A stretch of DNA of 64,000 bases from CBDAPE01 sp965198325. GTDB lineage: Bacteria; Pseudomonadota; Alphaproteobacteria; UBA828; JAPUJA01. Both the position numbers and the translations under genes were made by a program. Below are positions 36,305 to 44,970 of the stretch, one piece after another (position 1 is the stretch's first letter; every line of letters begins with the position of its first letter). The stretch spans positions 546,681-610,680 of the forward strand of contig CBDAPE010000018.1 in assembly GCA_965198325.1 (NCBI GenBank), in the 5' to 3' direction. The notes beneath the pieces were generated by a model. It was not told the origin of the DNA, did not search any database, and worked only from the letters and a program-made list of their open reading frames with translations.

Positions 36305-37065
36305 CCGACACACCACGGCTGCTGCTCGTCCACCACCTCAAGAGGCTGAAGCTGCCGACGGTCCTGAGGGAGTACGACAAGATCGCCCGGCAGTGCGCCT
36401 CTGAAGGCGTCGACCACGTTCGCTATCTTCTGCGTCTGGCCGAGCTCGAGCTGATCGACCGCGAGCGCCGCATGGTCGAGCGGCGGATCAAGGCGGCGCG
36501 CTTCCCCGTGATCAAGAGCCTCGATAGCTTCGATTTCAAGGTCATCCCCTCGCTCAACAAGACGCTGGTCCTGGAGCTCGCCCGCTGCGCGTACATCGAG
36601 CGCCGCGAGAACCTCATCGCGCTCGGCAACAGCGGCACCGGCAAGACCCACATCGCCCTCGGTCTCGGCTTGGCGGCCTGCCAGAAGGGCCTCTCGGTCG
36701 GCTTCATCACCGCCGCCGCGCTGGTCCACGAGCTCATCGAGGCCCGCGATGACAAGCAGCTGCTGAGGTTCCAGAAGAAGCTCGCCACCTACAAGCTTCT
36801 GATCATCGACGAACTCGGCTTCGTGCCGCTGTCCAAGACCGGTGCCGAGCTCCTGTTCGAGGTGTTCAGCCAGCGCTACGAGCGCGGCTCGACCCTGGTC
36901 ACCACCAATCTGCCGTTCGACGAATGGACCGAGGTGTTCGGCTCCGAGCGGCTTACCGGCGCTCTCCTCGACCGCCTCACCCACCACGTCAACATCCTCG
37001 AGATGAATGGCGAGAGCTACAGGCTCAACCAGAGCCGCAGGCGTCAAACCCCGACGGCGAACTGA
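36301..37065 (+). CDS. istB: IS21 helper ATPase IstB (copy C)
   Basis: A 254-residue AAA+ ATPase with GNSGTGKTH (Walker A) and LLIIDELGF (Walker B). It has the full three-Ala run missing one residue in copy A. Starts on the ATGA overlap with istA. Confidence 0.92.
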   Translation: MTDTPRLLLVHHLKRLKLPTVLREYDKIARQCASEGVDHVRYLLRLAELELIDRERRMVERRIKAARFPVIKSLDSFDFKVIPSLNKTLVLELARCAYIERRENLIALGNSGTGKTHIALGLGLAACQKGLSVGFITAAALVHELIEARDDKQLLRFQKKLATYKLLIIDELGFVPLSKTGAELLFEVFSQRYERGSTLVTTNLPFDEWTEVFGSERLTGALLDRLTHHVNILEMNGESYRLNQSRRRQTPTAN

Positions 37066-37322
37066 ACCGACCACCCAACCCTCGCTTGACCCCATGGGCC
37101 CACAGGTCCCTCCCGCGCGCGCCGCCGCGTCCGGCCTGTTGAGGGCATGCCGCGTCGCACGCGGGGCCCGCCCATGGACTACGGGGACAAGCCCGCAGCC
37201 GCCAAGCGGTCCCTTCTTACACCGCCACGGTCGTCCCTTTTTGCTCCGCCATTGACAGGCCCAAAACATATCCTCAAAACGATGCCGATCAGGCCGATTA
37301 CTGGTGTCAAAGCGTGTTGCAT

Positions 37323-37431
37323 TTAATTGGCACCATATCCTGCGGCTTTGAAGAAGTTGTAGCATTCGTCATCGGTGAAGAGGTCACGGACCTGTCCGGC
37401 GGCTTCAGAGATATCAGCCCTCGATGGTAGG
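37323..37431 (-). pseudogene. IS630-family transposase C-terminal scar (copy 2)
   Basis: Same scar as 6217-6325, ending ECYNFFKAAGYGAN. Confidence 0.6.
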
Positions 37432-37472
37432 TTTTACGGGTCTAATCCGGTTAGTCCGACCATGCCGCGTGA

Positions 37473-38123
37473 TCAGGGTATTGCCCCCATGGCGATGGCG
37501 AGAGACGATTCGATGTGCCGCACCGCTTTCGAGACCTCCCGGCCGATCAAGTCCATCTTGCCGACCTGCTCGATGCGCGGGGCAGCGCCTCTCAGCTCCC
37601 GGCTGGAAAGCAGGCCCCTGAATATGCCGCATGCATCGGAAAGGGAGATGATGACAATGTCGCGCGCATCGGGAATTTCATCGCTGAACAGAACCCCCAT
37701 GATCCGCAGCTTCACCTCCTGGACGGGTTGGTCGTCGATGACCGGGTAGCGCCGCGTCTGGAACACCCACAAGAAGCGGTCATCCTCCCGGCGTAGAATG
37801 CCGTGTTCGACGAGACGGGCGAGGGCGCGGTCGCGGATGTCGCCGGCATAAGCGATCGTTTGCTCGATCCAGTGGCGTGTGTCGTGTGTCTCCGTCGATT
37901 GCACGATCCGTGCAAGCGTCGGATCGAGCAGAGGGTCCTTGAGCGGTGTCGGATCGACCACGAAGAGCCGTTCCGGATCGGTATCGATCCGGCCCTCCAA
38001 AGCCAAATCCATCAGCACCGCGCCGGCAAGCGCGCACTCGACCGACGGGGCGGGTAGATCGGCGAACTTTCCACCCTTGTCATCGAGCAGAAGCAGCATG
38101 ATCTCTTCCGCGAATCTCAGCAT
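37473..38123 (-). CDS. GPP34 (GOLPH3/Vps74-like) domain protein, copy 2
   Basis: A 216-residue GPP34-family protein with the same start context as copy 1 (AGGAG before ATG 38123). Compared with copy 1 it reads IEQTIAYAGDIRDRALARLV where copy 1 reads LEQTIAYASNIRDISLARLV, plus His for Arg just after; the remainder is almost identical. The localised difference suggests gene conversion or selection on that helix. Bacterial function unknown; a peripheral membrane role is inferred from the eukaryotic family. Confidence 0.8.
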   Translation of the reverse strand: MLRFAEEIMLLLLDDKGGKFADLPAPSVECALAGAVLMDLALEGRIDTDPERLFVVDPTPLKDPLLDPTLARIVQSTETHDTRHWIEQTIAYAGDIRDRALARLVEHGILRREDDRFLWVFQTRRYPVIDDQPVQEVKLRIMGVLFSDEIPDARDIVIISLSDACGIFRGLLSSRELRGAAPRIEQVGKMDLIGREVSKAVRHIESSLAIAMGAIP

Positions 38124-38209
38124 GCGGTCACTCTCCTGATCCGAGGGCACGAACGGCCATCGCCACTCGGTTCATCGTATGTTTGTCAACAACGGATTAA
38201 TACCAGTGC

Positions 38210-38296
38210 TCATTGATTGAGACCGATGAGCTATAGCTGCATCTTGGTGATGGGGCGGTGTAAAGGCGGCGAATCCTGGCGATTGTCAAAGTCGAG
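38210..38296. mobile_element. IS256-like terminal remnant (copy 2)
   Basis: Same as 7104-7190. Confidence 0.45.
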
Positions 38297-38388
38297 CGAA
38301 GCTTCCCGCGCACCTGAAAATCAACGAAAACCGATCGCTCCAGGACCCAGCCACCCAATCCCTGCAATTCTCCGCGCAGCCGCTACGA

Positions 38389-38643
38389 CTATCCGTCGGA
38401 ATCTTCGTTGTATGTTGGGTTATCGCCACTATGCCCACGTCGGTACGCTTCCAGTTGCTTTGCCTCCTGTTTCTTCGCACCGTCGTCGGTCATTCGACGC
38501 GATGTGGGCTTGATACGAGTAAATTGTTTTCCCTCGCCCCGGTGCTCTTGCTCCCGCCGTTCCAGGTTATCGGTCGTGCCGATGTACACCTTTTTGTTAC
38601 CATCGTAGAGTGCGTATGTTTGCGTTTTGCGCTGCTTGGCCAC
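38389..38643 (-). CDS. GIY-YIG domain protein, copy 2
   Basis: An 84-residue GIY-YIG fold protein (YALYDGNKKVYIGTTDNLER). The start is GTG 38643, supported by GGAGGT 8 nt upstream. The C-terminal half is basic and lacks extra domains, so it is a minimal stand-alone GIY-YIG protein. Unlike copy 1 it keeps its translation signals and is the copy more likely to be expressed. It is transcribed in the same direction as the GPP34 gene, with about 265 bp between them that includes an IS256-like end. Confidence 0.75.
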   Translation of the reverse strand: MAKQRKTQTYALYDGNKKVYIGTTDNLERREQEHRGEGKQFTRIKPTSRRMTDDGAKKQEAKQLEAYRRGHSGDNPTYNEDSDG

Positions 38644-38742
38644 TGTTCGATACCTCCACTTTAGCCGCCTCAATCACCTGATTGAGCATCCATCGGATGT
38701 CAAAGACTACCAGCGTTTTCCTGGAAGAGCATTGTCGGATTG

Positions 38743-39174
38743 ACAGAGCGAGAGCTGGCGGACGGGACGCGGTCAAGCCCGGAGAAGCAGCGCCTCGAGA
38801 CTGTGATAGCGCGGGGCGTGGAACGGTTCCTCTACCTGTTCGACAGCAGCGATCAATGGCGTCACGACGTGATCCTCGAGGAAGTCCGGGAGGGCGATGT
38901 AGGGGCGGAGTATCCCACATTCGTGGACGGGGCGCGTCGCTGTCCGCCGGAGAAGGTCGGCGGCACGGGCGGATTCATGGAATTCCTGGAGGCGATGCTC
39001 AATCCCTTTCACCAGGAACACGCGCGGATGCGCGGGTGGTATGGGGGCGGTTTCGATCCCGACGACATCGACGAGAGATCGGTACGGATCGTGATCCAGA
39101 ATATCGCGAGAAGGCGGCGGGGTGCGCTCGCCGGGCGCGGGTGGGATTTGCGCGGCCGCGCCGAAGGCGAATAG
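38743..39174 (+). pseudogene. Plasmid pRiA4b ORF-3 family protein, C-terminal fragment
   Basis: The frame gives VERFLYLFDSSDQWRHDVIL, then CPPEKVGGTGGFMEFLEAM and WYGGGFDPDDIDERSV, the C-terminal half of the pRiA4b ORF-3 family (normally YxYDFGDxWxH...CPPEDVGG...WxGGxFDP). The N-terminal half is absent; a fragment with that half is at 21153-21305 on the minus strand. Probably non-functional. Confidence 0.75.
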
Positions 39175-39259
39175 GACGCGGATGCCTTGTCCTCGACGGT
39201 CCGTGGCAGCCGGGAGGACGGCAGGAGGCAGGCGTTGGCCGCGCACCGCGCGGTAGACG

Positions 39260-39436
39260 ATGTACGTGGCCCGCCGATCCGGACCCGTCATGGGTGCGGT
39301 TGGCGAGTATGGGGACTTTGTTGCCGCGAGCGAGAGGACGCTTCACGATGTTGCGCGGTCAGCGCTGTTTGAGGCAGATTTTGCGGCGACCGGGTTGATT
39401 CGCCGCGGCGCGGCCGAGGAGGGATCCCCCCAATGA
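39260..39436 (+). CDS. Small ORF coupled to the next gene
   Basis: A 58-codon frame (or 48 from ATG 39290) reading EYGDFVAASERTLHDVARSA then LFEADFAATGLIRRG. Its TGA overlaps the next ATG as ATGA. The acidic, helix-like composition looks coding, but I recognise no family and see no good ribosome-binding site. It may be the 3' end of a larger lost gene. Confidence 0.35.
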   Translation: MYVARRSGPVMGAVGEYGDFVAASERTLHDVARSALFEADFAATGLIRRGAAEEGSPQ

Positions 39437-39810
39437 GTGACCGGGCCTGGCACGAGATCTGGATGGAGCAGTGCGAAGCTGCGGAGACCATCAAGGTGCG
39501 CCACGGTGCGGAGCCGGCCTTCGACTACGTGGTCGGCGAGAAGCTGCTGACATTCGCGCAGGCAGCGGCGGAACATCCGGAGTTCGCGCGGGCGCTGCCC
39601 CGCTTCGTTTCACGGGTGAGGGGCATGTTCACCGCACAGGAAATGGAGTCACATCTCGCGCGGATCGAGGGCATTCGCCGCGAGAACGAACTTGCCGCCA
39701 TGGAAGTCTATGAGCCGGACCTGGAAGACCCGATGGCGGCGGCCGAGCGGGCGCGGCAATTCGAATTCGTGAAGGAACTGCTGACCGCTCCCGCGCTCGG
39801 CACGTCGTGA
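39433..39810 (+). CDS. Conserved hypothetical protein
   Basis: A 125-residue acidic helical protein (MSDRAWHEIWMEQCEAAETI, then FDYVVGEKLLTFAQAAAEHP). It resembles small hypothetical proteins seen near integrases in alphaproteobacteria, but I cannot name a domain. GAGG at 39417-39420 lies about 12 nt before the ATG. It overlaps the small ORF before it and the RecD2 gene after it by 4 bp, so the three look like one transcription unit. Confidence 0.6.
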   Translation: MSDRAWHEIWMEQCEAAETIKVRHGAEPAFDYVVGEKLLTFAQAAAEHPEFARALPRFVSRVRGMFTAQEMESHLARIEGIRRENELAAMEVYEPDLEDPMAAAERARQFEFVKELLTAPALGTS

Positions 39811-40977
39811 CGAGGGGCGCCGGGCGGCAAGTCGGGTCGTCGGATGGCGAGATCCTCGCCGGCCTCGTCGAGCGCGTCACCTTCCACAACCCGGAGAACG
39901 GCTTCTGCGTCCTTCGTACCAAGGTGCGGGGGCATCGTGACCTGGTCACGGTCGTGGACCATGCCGCCCTGGTATCCCCCGGCGAATGGATCACGGCATC
40001 GGGGGAGTGGGTCAACGACCGCACCCACGGCCAGCAGTTCAAGTCGCGCTTCATCCGCAGCTCGGCGCCGTCGTCGGTCGAGGGTATCGAGAAGTATCTG
40101 GGCTCTGGCATGATCCGGGGCATCGGGCCGGTCTACGCACGAAAGCTGATCCGGGCGTTCGGCGACAAGGTCTTCGACGTCATCGAGGCCGAGTCCGAAC
40201 GGCTACGGGAGGTGACCGGCATCGGCCGGGTCCGCGCCAGGCGCATCACCGACGCCTGGGCGGAGCAGAAGCTCGTTCGCGAGATCATGGTCTTCCTGCA
40301 CAACCATGGCGTCGGCACGGCGCGCGCGGTGCGGATATTCAAGACCTACGGCGCCGACGCCGTGGAGGTGATGACCGACAACCCGTATCGCCTGGCGCGC
40401 GACATTCGCGGCATCGGATTCAGGACCGCCGATGCGATCGCGATGAAGCTCGGCATCGCAAAGACGGCGGTGATCCGGGTACGCGCCGGGATCGCTTACG
40501 CGCTGACCGAAGCGATGGACGAGGGTCATTGCGGGCTGCCGGCGGAGGAGCTCGGGCCGATGGCGCCCCGGCTCCTGGAGGTACCCGACGATCTCATCCG
40601 CACCGCCCTGGACCTGGAGCTTGCCGGTGGTCGCGGACAGGGTGGCGGACACCCCCAGCGTGTTCCTGGGGGGCCTGCACCGGTCCGAACGGGCAATCGC
40701 CGACAGGCTGCTGCGCATCTCGACCGGGAAGCTCCCCTGGCCCGATATCGATCCGGAGAAGGCGTTGCCGTGGGTCGAGCGGAAGACCGGCCTGTCGCTG
40801 GCGCAGGGCCAGGCCGATACGGTCCAGCTGGCGCTCACTTCCAAAGCCGTCGTCATCACCGGCGGGCCCGGCGTGGGCAAGACGACAATCGTCAATGCGA
40901 TTCTGCGCGTCCTGTCGGCAAAGGGTATCGAGCTTCTGCTGTGCGCGCCGACCGGCCGGCCTTCCGCCCCGGGCTGA
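39807..40977 (+). pseudogene. recD2: RecD2-like helicase, frameshifted and 3'-truncated
   Basis: The first frame (39807 to about 40620) matches the RecD2 N-terminus: OB-like start (VTFHNPENGFCVLRTK), helix-hairpin-helix motifs (GIGPVYARKLIRAFG, TGIGRVRARRI, IRGIGFRTADAIA). After a shift near 40620 it continues as DTPSVFLGGLHRSERAIADR to the Walker A motif ITGGPGVGKTTIV and CAPTGRPSAPG, then a stop. Helicase motifs beyond Walker A are replaced by an IS fragment. About half of the usual ~730 residues remain. Confidence 0.85.
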
Positions 40978-41090
40978 ACCCCGCGCCACGCTCACGGACC
41001 GCGAACCGGTCCAGCGCATCCTCCGCCTGGTCGAGCAGCCCCACCTGGGCGTCGGGTCCACTTTGGACAAGCTGGGCATTGACGACGGCG
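40970..41090 (+). pseudogene. IS transposase scar (IS3-like)
   Basis: The frame gives TLTDREPVQRILRLVEQPHL and GVGSTLDKLGI, resembling the linker/HTH segment of IS3-type transposases. No other parts are found. Confidence 0.45.
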
Positions 41091-41680
41091 AGATGGAGGA
41101 GTGCGAATGCTTCCGGCGCCGAGCTCAAACCCGTGAGCGCCCGCATTTCTTCTATCGTAAACAGCCGGTAAATCGCCGTTTCACGCCCCGTTACCAGGAG
41201 TGCCAGGACTTTACATCGCGCCCGTTGCCCGGGAACACGAGCCTGCCGGCGATCGATATGAAGACGCCGCAACCCCGGGAATAGCTGGCGCCGCGGCCTC
41301 CGGGAACTGCAGGACCATCTCGAGCGAGCGCGCCTTCGCGGCGGCATGAAGGGCGATCTTGTCGTACCACCGAAACCGCGCTAGGAGACTTTCACCATCT
41401 CAGGCTGTCCGTTGTCGCACCGCTCGGGTCTCTGCGCTCGGCAGAGCGCTGACCGAAGCCCGTAACCCCCGGATAAATAGCGGAGATTCGGGCTCGCCGA
41501 ATTGGCAATAGTACCAATGATATCAATGTCCTGAGCGGTGGTTGAGACCGGGCAATTCGAAATCGAGATCCGCCAACGGCTGTATCCCGCCCAAGCTCAC
41601 ACCAGGGCGCTCTACGACCCAGAGAACAGCCGGCCGCGTGCCTGATGCGGCGGCGATCAGTCACACTCGAATTGGTTCAA
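41091..41680. other. No gene recognised
   Basis: About 590 bp of mixed sequence. No frame longer than about 90 codons resembles a known protein on either strand. Confidence 0.45.
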
Positions 41681-41813
41681 GGGACTTTGTCAAGTTAACC
41701 GGATTCACTCCGAATCTCGGTAAATTGTCGATGGCTGCTCTACGCAATTTCAATGGCTTAGCCTCATGGAGAAACGCCAAAAACAGCCTACGATCAGTTA
41801 ACTTGACAATGCC
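41681..41813. mobile_element. 133-bp non-autonomous element, copy 3
   Basis: Runs from GGGACTTTGTCAAGTTAACC to CAGTTAACTTGACAATGCC in inverted orientation relative to copies 1 and 2. The core is caatttcaatggcttagcct. Confidence 0.8.
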
Positions 41814-42031
41814 GAGCCGGTCATGACATGGCCATGTTATGAACTAAATGGACCATGGCATCCCCAACATGGTCGGCACGCAGCCCGGAGCAATGACTAG
41901 ACTAGCGACATCGGGTGACACGGGCGGTTCTCCCTCTCGAAACATCGACTATTGTTTTGGTCGAATCGGACCATTTGAATGTCGCGGTGGAGGGGAGCGC
42001 CGCACATGGGCGGCGCTCCCACGAACCATCG

Positions 42032-42545
42032 TCAGGCGGCTGTATTTTCGCCGGTGAGCAGCTTCTTTGCCTTGGAAACAATCGTCTTGGGCGCGCTCGT
42101 CGCGATGGCGATGCTTCGGGGTTTCATTTCCTCGGGGATTTCGCGCACCAGGTCGATCGTCAGGAGGCCGTTATCCAGCCATGCATTCTCCACCTGGACA
42201 TGATCCGCCAAACCGAATTGCTTTTGGAATGAACGGCCCGCGATCCCCTGATGCAGGAAATTGGGCTCCACCGCCTCATCCGTTTGCCGTCCCGCGACGT
42301 GCAGGGTGTCCTCGCGAACCTGGAGGTCGGGCTCATCGCGACTGAAGCCAGCGACGGCGAGTGTCACGCGATAATGCTCGTCGCCAACCGCTTCGATATT
42401 GTAAGGCGGGTAACCATTGTCGACATCGGCCACCTCACGGGTCGTCGCGTAGGGAACGCTGCCCAGCCGGGCATGAAACACCGCCACCCGCTCGCGCTCC
42501 ACCACCAGCAGCGGAAGACCTCCGAGCTCGACGCCTTGCAGCGCG
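42032..42545 (-). pseudogene. Hsp20 (IbpA-like) small heat-shock protein, N-terminally replaced
   Basis: From about 42430 down to TGA/TAA at 42032 the frame is a good alpha-crystallin domain: NGYPPYNIEAVGDEHYRVTL, LQVREDTLHVAGRQ, GIAGRSFQKQFGLADHVQV and GLLTIDLVREIPEEMKPRSI. The normal IbpA N-terminus is missing and the frame runs into unrelated sequence and an integrase fragment. The C-terminal IPEEMKPR tail is intact. Probably not expressed as a functional chaperone. Confidence 0.75.
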
Positions 42546-42780
42546 TGGCCACGTAATCGCTCATGTAGCGCTCGGCAATGACGGCCATCGTGGACTCGGG
42601 CTCGGGCGCAGGAGGCAACGGGTCCTCGCCCCGCTTGACGCGGTGGATGGCCTCGGCCGCCAAGCGGCGCGCCTGCTCGGCGGAAGTCTCGCCGTGCCGT
42701 CCGAGCGTCGCCCGTCGCGAGCCACCGGGATCCCGGCTCTGGACCACGTATTTCTTCAGGCCAGAGGGGTAGAGCCAATG
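42545..42780 (-). pseudogene. Tyrosine integrase, N-terminal fragment
   Basis: The frame reads KYVVQSRDPGGSRRATLGRH, GETSAEQARRLAAEAIHRVK and VIAERYMSDYVATRCKASS, the arm-binding and start of the core-binding domain of DUF4102-type integrases. Both sides are broken, joining Hsp20 on one and DUF4417 on the other. The catalytic fragment at 25594-26009 belongs to the same kind of integrase. Confidence 0.65.
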
Positions 42781-42784
42781 ATTG

Positions 42785-43074
42785 CGCTGTCGCTTTATAA
42801 ACTTGTCAACTTCGCGACTGGCAAGCTCCATGTCACATCGCGCGCCGATCTTGCGGCGCGGTTCCTGATCCCGGAAGGCGCTCAAGCGATTGTCAGCGGC
42901 GTCGACAAGGACGGGCCAATCGAGCGGTGGTGGAGTTTGAGGGATCGTGAGTCGCTCCTAGCGTTGCTGAATGAGCTAGGTATCACCCTCGCAACAACGC
43001 CGAACTACAGCGTGCTGACCGACGTGCCGCGCACCGACAATCTCCACGCCACGGAAGTTGTCGCGGAGTGCTGA
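42785..43074 (+). pseudogene. DUF4417 domain protein fragment
   Basis: The frame gives SGVDKDGPIERWWSLRDRE and LGITLATTPNYSVLTDVPRT then DNLHA, matching the central DUF4417 region (TTPN[YF]S...DVPRxDNLHAMKR). It ends abruptly in TEVVAEC and a stop. N- and C-terminal parts are missing. Confidence 0.55.
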
Positions 43075-43464
43075 AAGAAGGAGAGGAAAAGCGGTCGCGT
43101 ACATGCCAAGGACTGTATCCAGTCCCGGTCCGATAAGCCATGGTTTCTGCGCCCAACGCAGTTTCCAGGAGGCACAACCGACCACACGCATCGCACTCAC
43201 GTGGCAGCCGACCAGCTCTTCAGTCGGTTTTCAAGCCGGCTGGACCGGGGAACGGAAAACGCTGCTCGGCAGCTCTGCAAAAGGCGCTTTTGGAGTCTTG
43301 GCGGCGGTTACAGCTTTTGTCGGCATCCGGACGGATGCGGAGTTCGGCGGAAGGCGGATAAGTGCCAACGGAGAACTCGGCACCACACACTCGGTGGCCC
43401 GGAACGGGCTTATCTCCGAAGTCTCGCCGTTGACCACCAGTGCCTTTGTCCTGCATACCTGTCC
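43075..43464. other. No gene recognised
   Basis: About 390 bp upstream of the repeat preceding the second deacetylase. Frames on both strands are short and unmatched. Confidence 0.4.
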
Positions 43465-43560
43465 CTCGTATAAAATCCGCCCGGCGCAGAAATCCGGTTA
43501 TCAGGGTAATGCCCGATAGCGTTGGTGGCCTGCACGCGATCCTGCTTCACGGCGTTCTCT
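43465..43560 (+). repeat. Unidentified gene-flanking repeat, copy 2
   Basis: tacctgtccctcgtataaaa through gcccggcgcagaaatccgg and cagggtaatgcccgatagcg; extended similarity to 44680-44775 (ctg-acg-gatcc-gcttc). It precedes the second deacetylase. Confidence 0.65.
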
Positions 43561-43611
43561 CGGGCCTTCGTAATCGCGCCATACCGACAGGGTCTGGATT
43601 ATAATGAGGTC

Positions 43612-44667
43612 ATGATAAGTCTCATTCGACATCTTTCCCGAAGCCGCGTGCCGACACTGGCCACACTCGTCGTCGGGCTTGCCCTCATCCTGCCGGCCGC
43701 GGCGCCAGCGCACGCCGCCGGCTCGGCCGTCGTCATTATGTATCACCGTTTCGGCGAGGATAATTACCCGTCGACCAACATCGAGCTTGCCCAGTTCGAA
43801 GAACATCTGGCCCACCTCAAAGCGGGCGGTTATTCCGTGCTGCCGGTGTTCCATATTATCGCGGCCCTGCGCGCCGGGGTGCCGTTACCAGACCGAACCG
43901 TCGGTATCACCATCGACGACGCTTACGTCTCGGTTTATGACGAGGCTTGGCCGCGTCTCGCCGAGGCGGGTTTCCCCTTCACACTCTTTGTCGCCACCGA
44001 CGCGGTCGATGCGGACAGGGTTGGGATCATGAGCTGGGATCAGCTTCGCGAGCTCGCTGCGACGGGTGTCACGATCGGCAATCACGGCGCCTCTCAGAGC
44101 CACCTCTGGAGAGGCGATCCCGGATCCGTCCGCGAGGACATCGCCCGGGCCGAGCGCCGGTTCGAGCAGGAGCTGGGCCTCAAACCCAGCCTGTTTGCCT
44201 ACCCCTATGGTGAATTCGACCTGCCGACCCGTCAGGTCGTGCACGATTTCGGTTTCGAGGCCGCATTTGGTCAGCATTCGGGAACGGTTCACCCGGCCGC
44301 TGATTTCCACGGCCTGCCGCGCTTCGGGCTCAACCAGCGTTACGGTGAAATAGACCGATTCAGCCTGGTCGTCGACACGCTGCCGCTGATCGTCACGGAT
44401 ATCACTCCGGCCGATCCTCTGATTGCATCGCCCAACCCACCGGCCTTTGGCTTTACCGTCACGAAACATCTGAACGAGGTGGGGGCGCTAGCCTGCTTCG
44501 CCTCTCACCAGGGCGAGGCGCGGATCGAGCATCTCGGCTCCGACCGAATCGAGGTCAGGCTCGACGAGCCGTTGCCGAATGGGCGCTCGCGAATCAACTG
44601 CACCATGCCGGCCGGCGACGGCCGCTGGCGCTGGTTCGGCCACCCGTTCATCGTCGTCATGCCCTAG
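43612..44667 (+). CDS. Polysaccharide deacetylase family protein, copy 2
   Basis: A 351-residue exported CE4-type deacetylase with the same motifs as copy 1 (TIDDAY, NHGASQSH, FAYPYGEFD). The signal region reads PTLATLVVGLALILPAAAPA versus AALATLVLGLALALSTAAPA in copy 1, while the mature part is identical. ATG 43612 follows gagg 5 nt upstream and an AT-rich stretch (ggattataatgagg), so this copy retains translation signals. It lies between direct copies of the unidentified repeat (43465 and 44680). Confidence 0.85.
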   Translation: MISLIRHLSRSRVPTLATLVVGLALILPAAAPAHAAGSAVVIMYHRFGEDNYPSTNIELAQFEEHLAHLKAGGYSVLPVFHIIAALRAGVPLPDRTVGITIDDAYVSVYDEAWPRLAEAGFPFTLFVATDAVDADRVGIMSWDQLRELAATGVTIGNHGASQSHLWRGDPGSVREDIARAERRFEQELGLKPSLFAYPYGEFDLPTRQVVHDFGFEAAFGQHSGTVHPAADFHGLPRFGLNQRYGEIDRFSLVVDTLPLIVTDITPADPLIASPNPPAFGFTVTKHLNEVGALACFASHQGEARIEHLGSDRIEVRLDEPLPNGRSRINCTMPAGDGRWRWFGHPFIVVMP

Positions 44668-44679
44668 AGCGCGGCGAGT

Positions 44680-44775
44680 CTCGTGAACCTGTCGCTCCTA
44701 TGAATTCCGCCCGGCGCAGAGATCCGGGCCTTTCAGGGCGATACCCGAGAGCGATGGTGACCTGTACACGATCCC
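44680..44775 (+). repeat. Unidentified gene-flanking repeat, copy 3
   Basis: cctgtcgctcctatgaattc, then a GCCCGG / CCGGGC stem and cagggcgatacccgagagcg. Starts about 20 bp after the deacetylase stop. Confidence 0.7.
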
Positions 44776-44970
44776 GCTTCCCGGCAGGCTCCAGGGCCGG
44801 CCAGCATCGCGGGAGTTCGGCCGTGCGGGTGAGAAGGCGGACTCGATCGTTGACGCCAGGCACTTGAGCCTCGATCGCGGCAAAGACCCGGGCCCGGGAT
44901 CTGAGGAACCGGCGCGGCTGGTCCTCGACCAGGGGCTTGAGGTCACCGGCCGGCTGCCCCTTCTATTAAT

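Larger units (their letters stand above)
34688..37257 (+). mobile_element. IS21-A copy C, complete
   Basis: 2,570 bp from TGAGAACGGCGGCG to the inverted TGTCAATGGCGG end, with intact istA and istB. Flanks (ggcgatc / ggcccaa) show no target duplication. Its right end directly adjoins copy 2 of the GPP34 cassette. Confidence 0.92.
37264..38645. repeat. 1.38-kb duplicated cassette, copy 2 (uninterrupted)
   Basis: Same orientation and content as 6158-7539. It lacks the 172 bp insertion and keeps the native upstream sequence of the GIY-YIG gene, so it shows the ancestral arrangement at both points. Confidence 0.9.
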
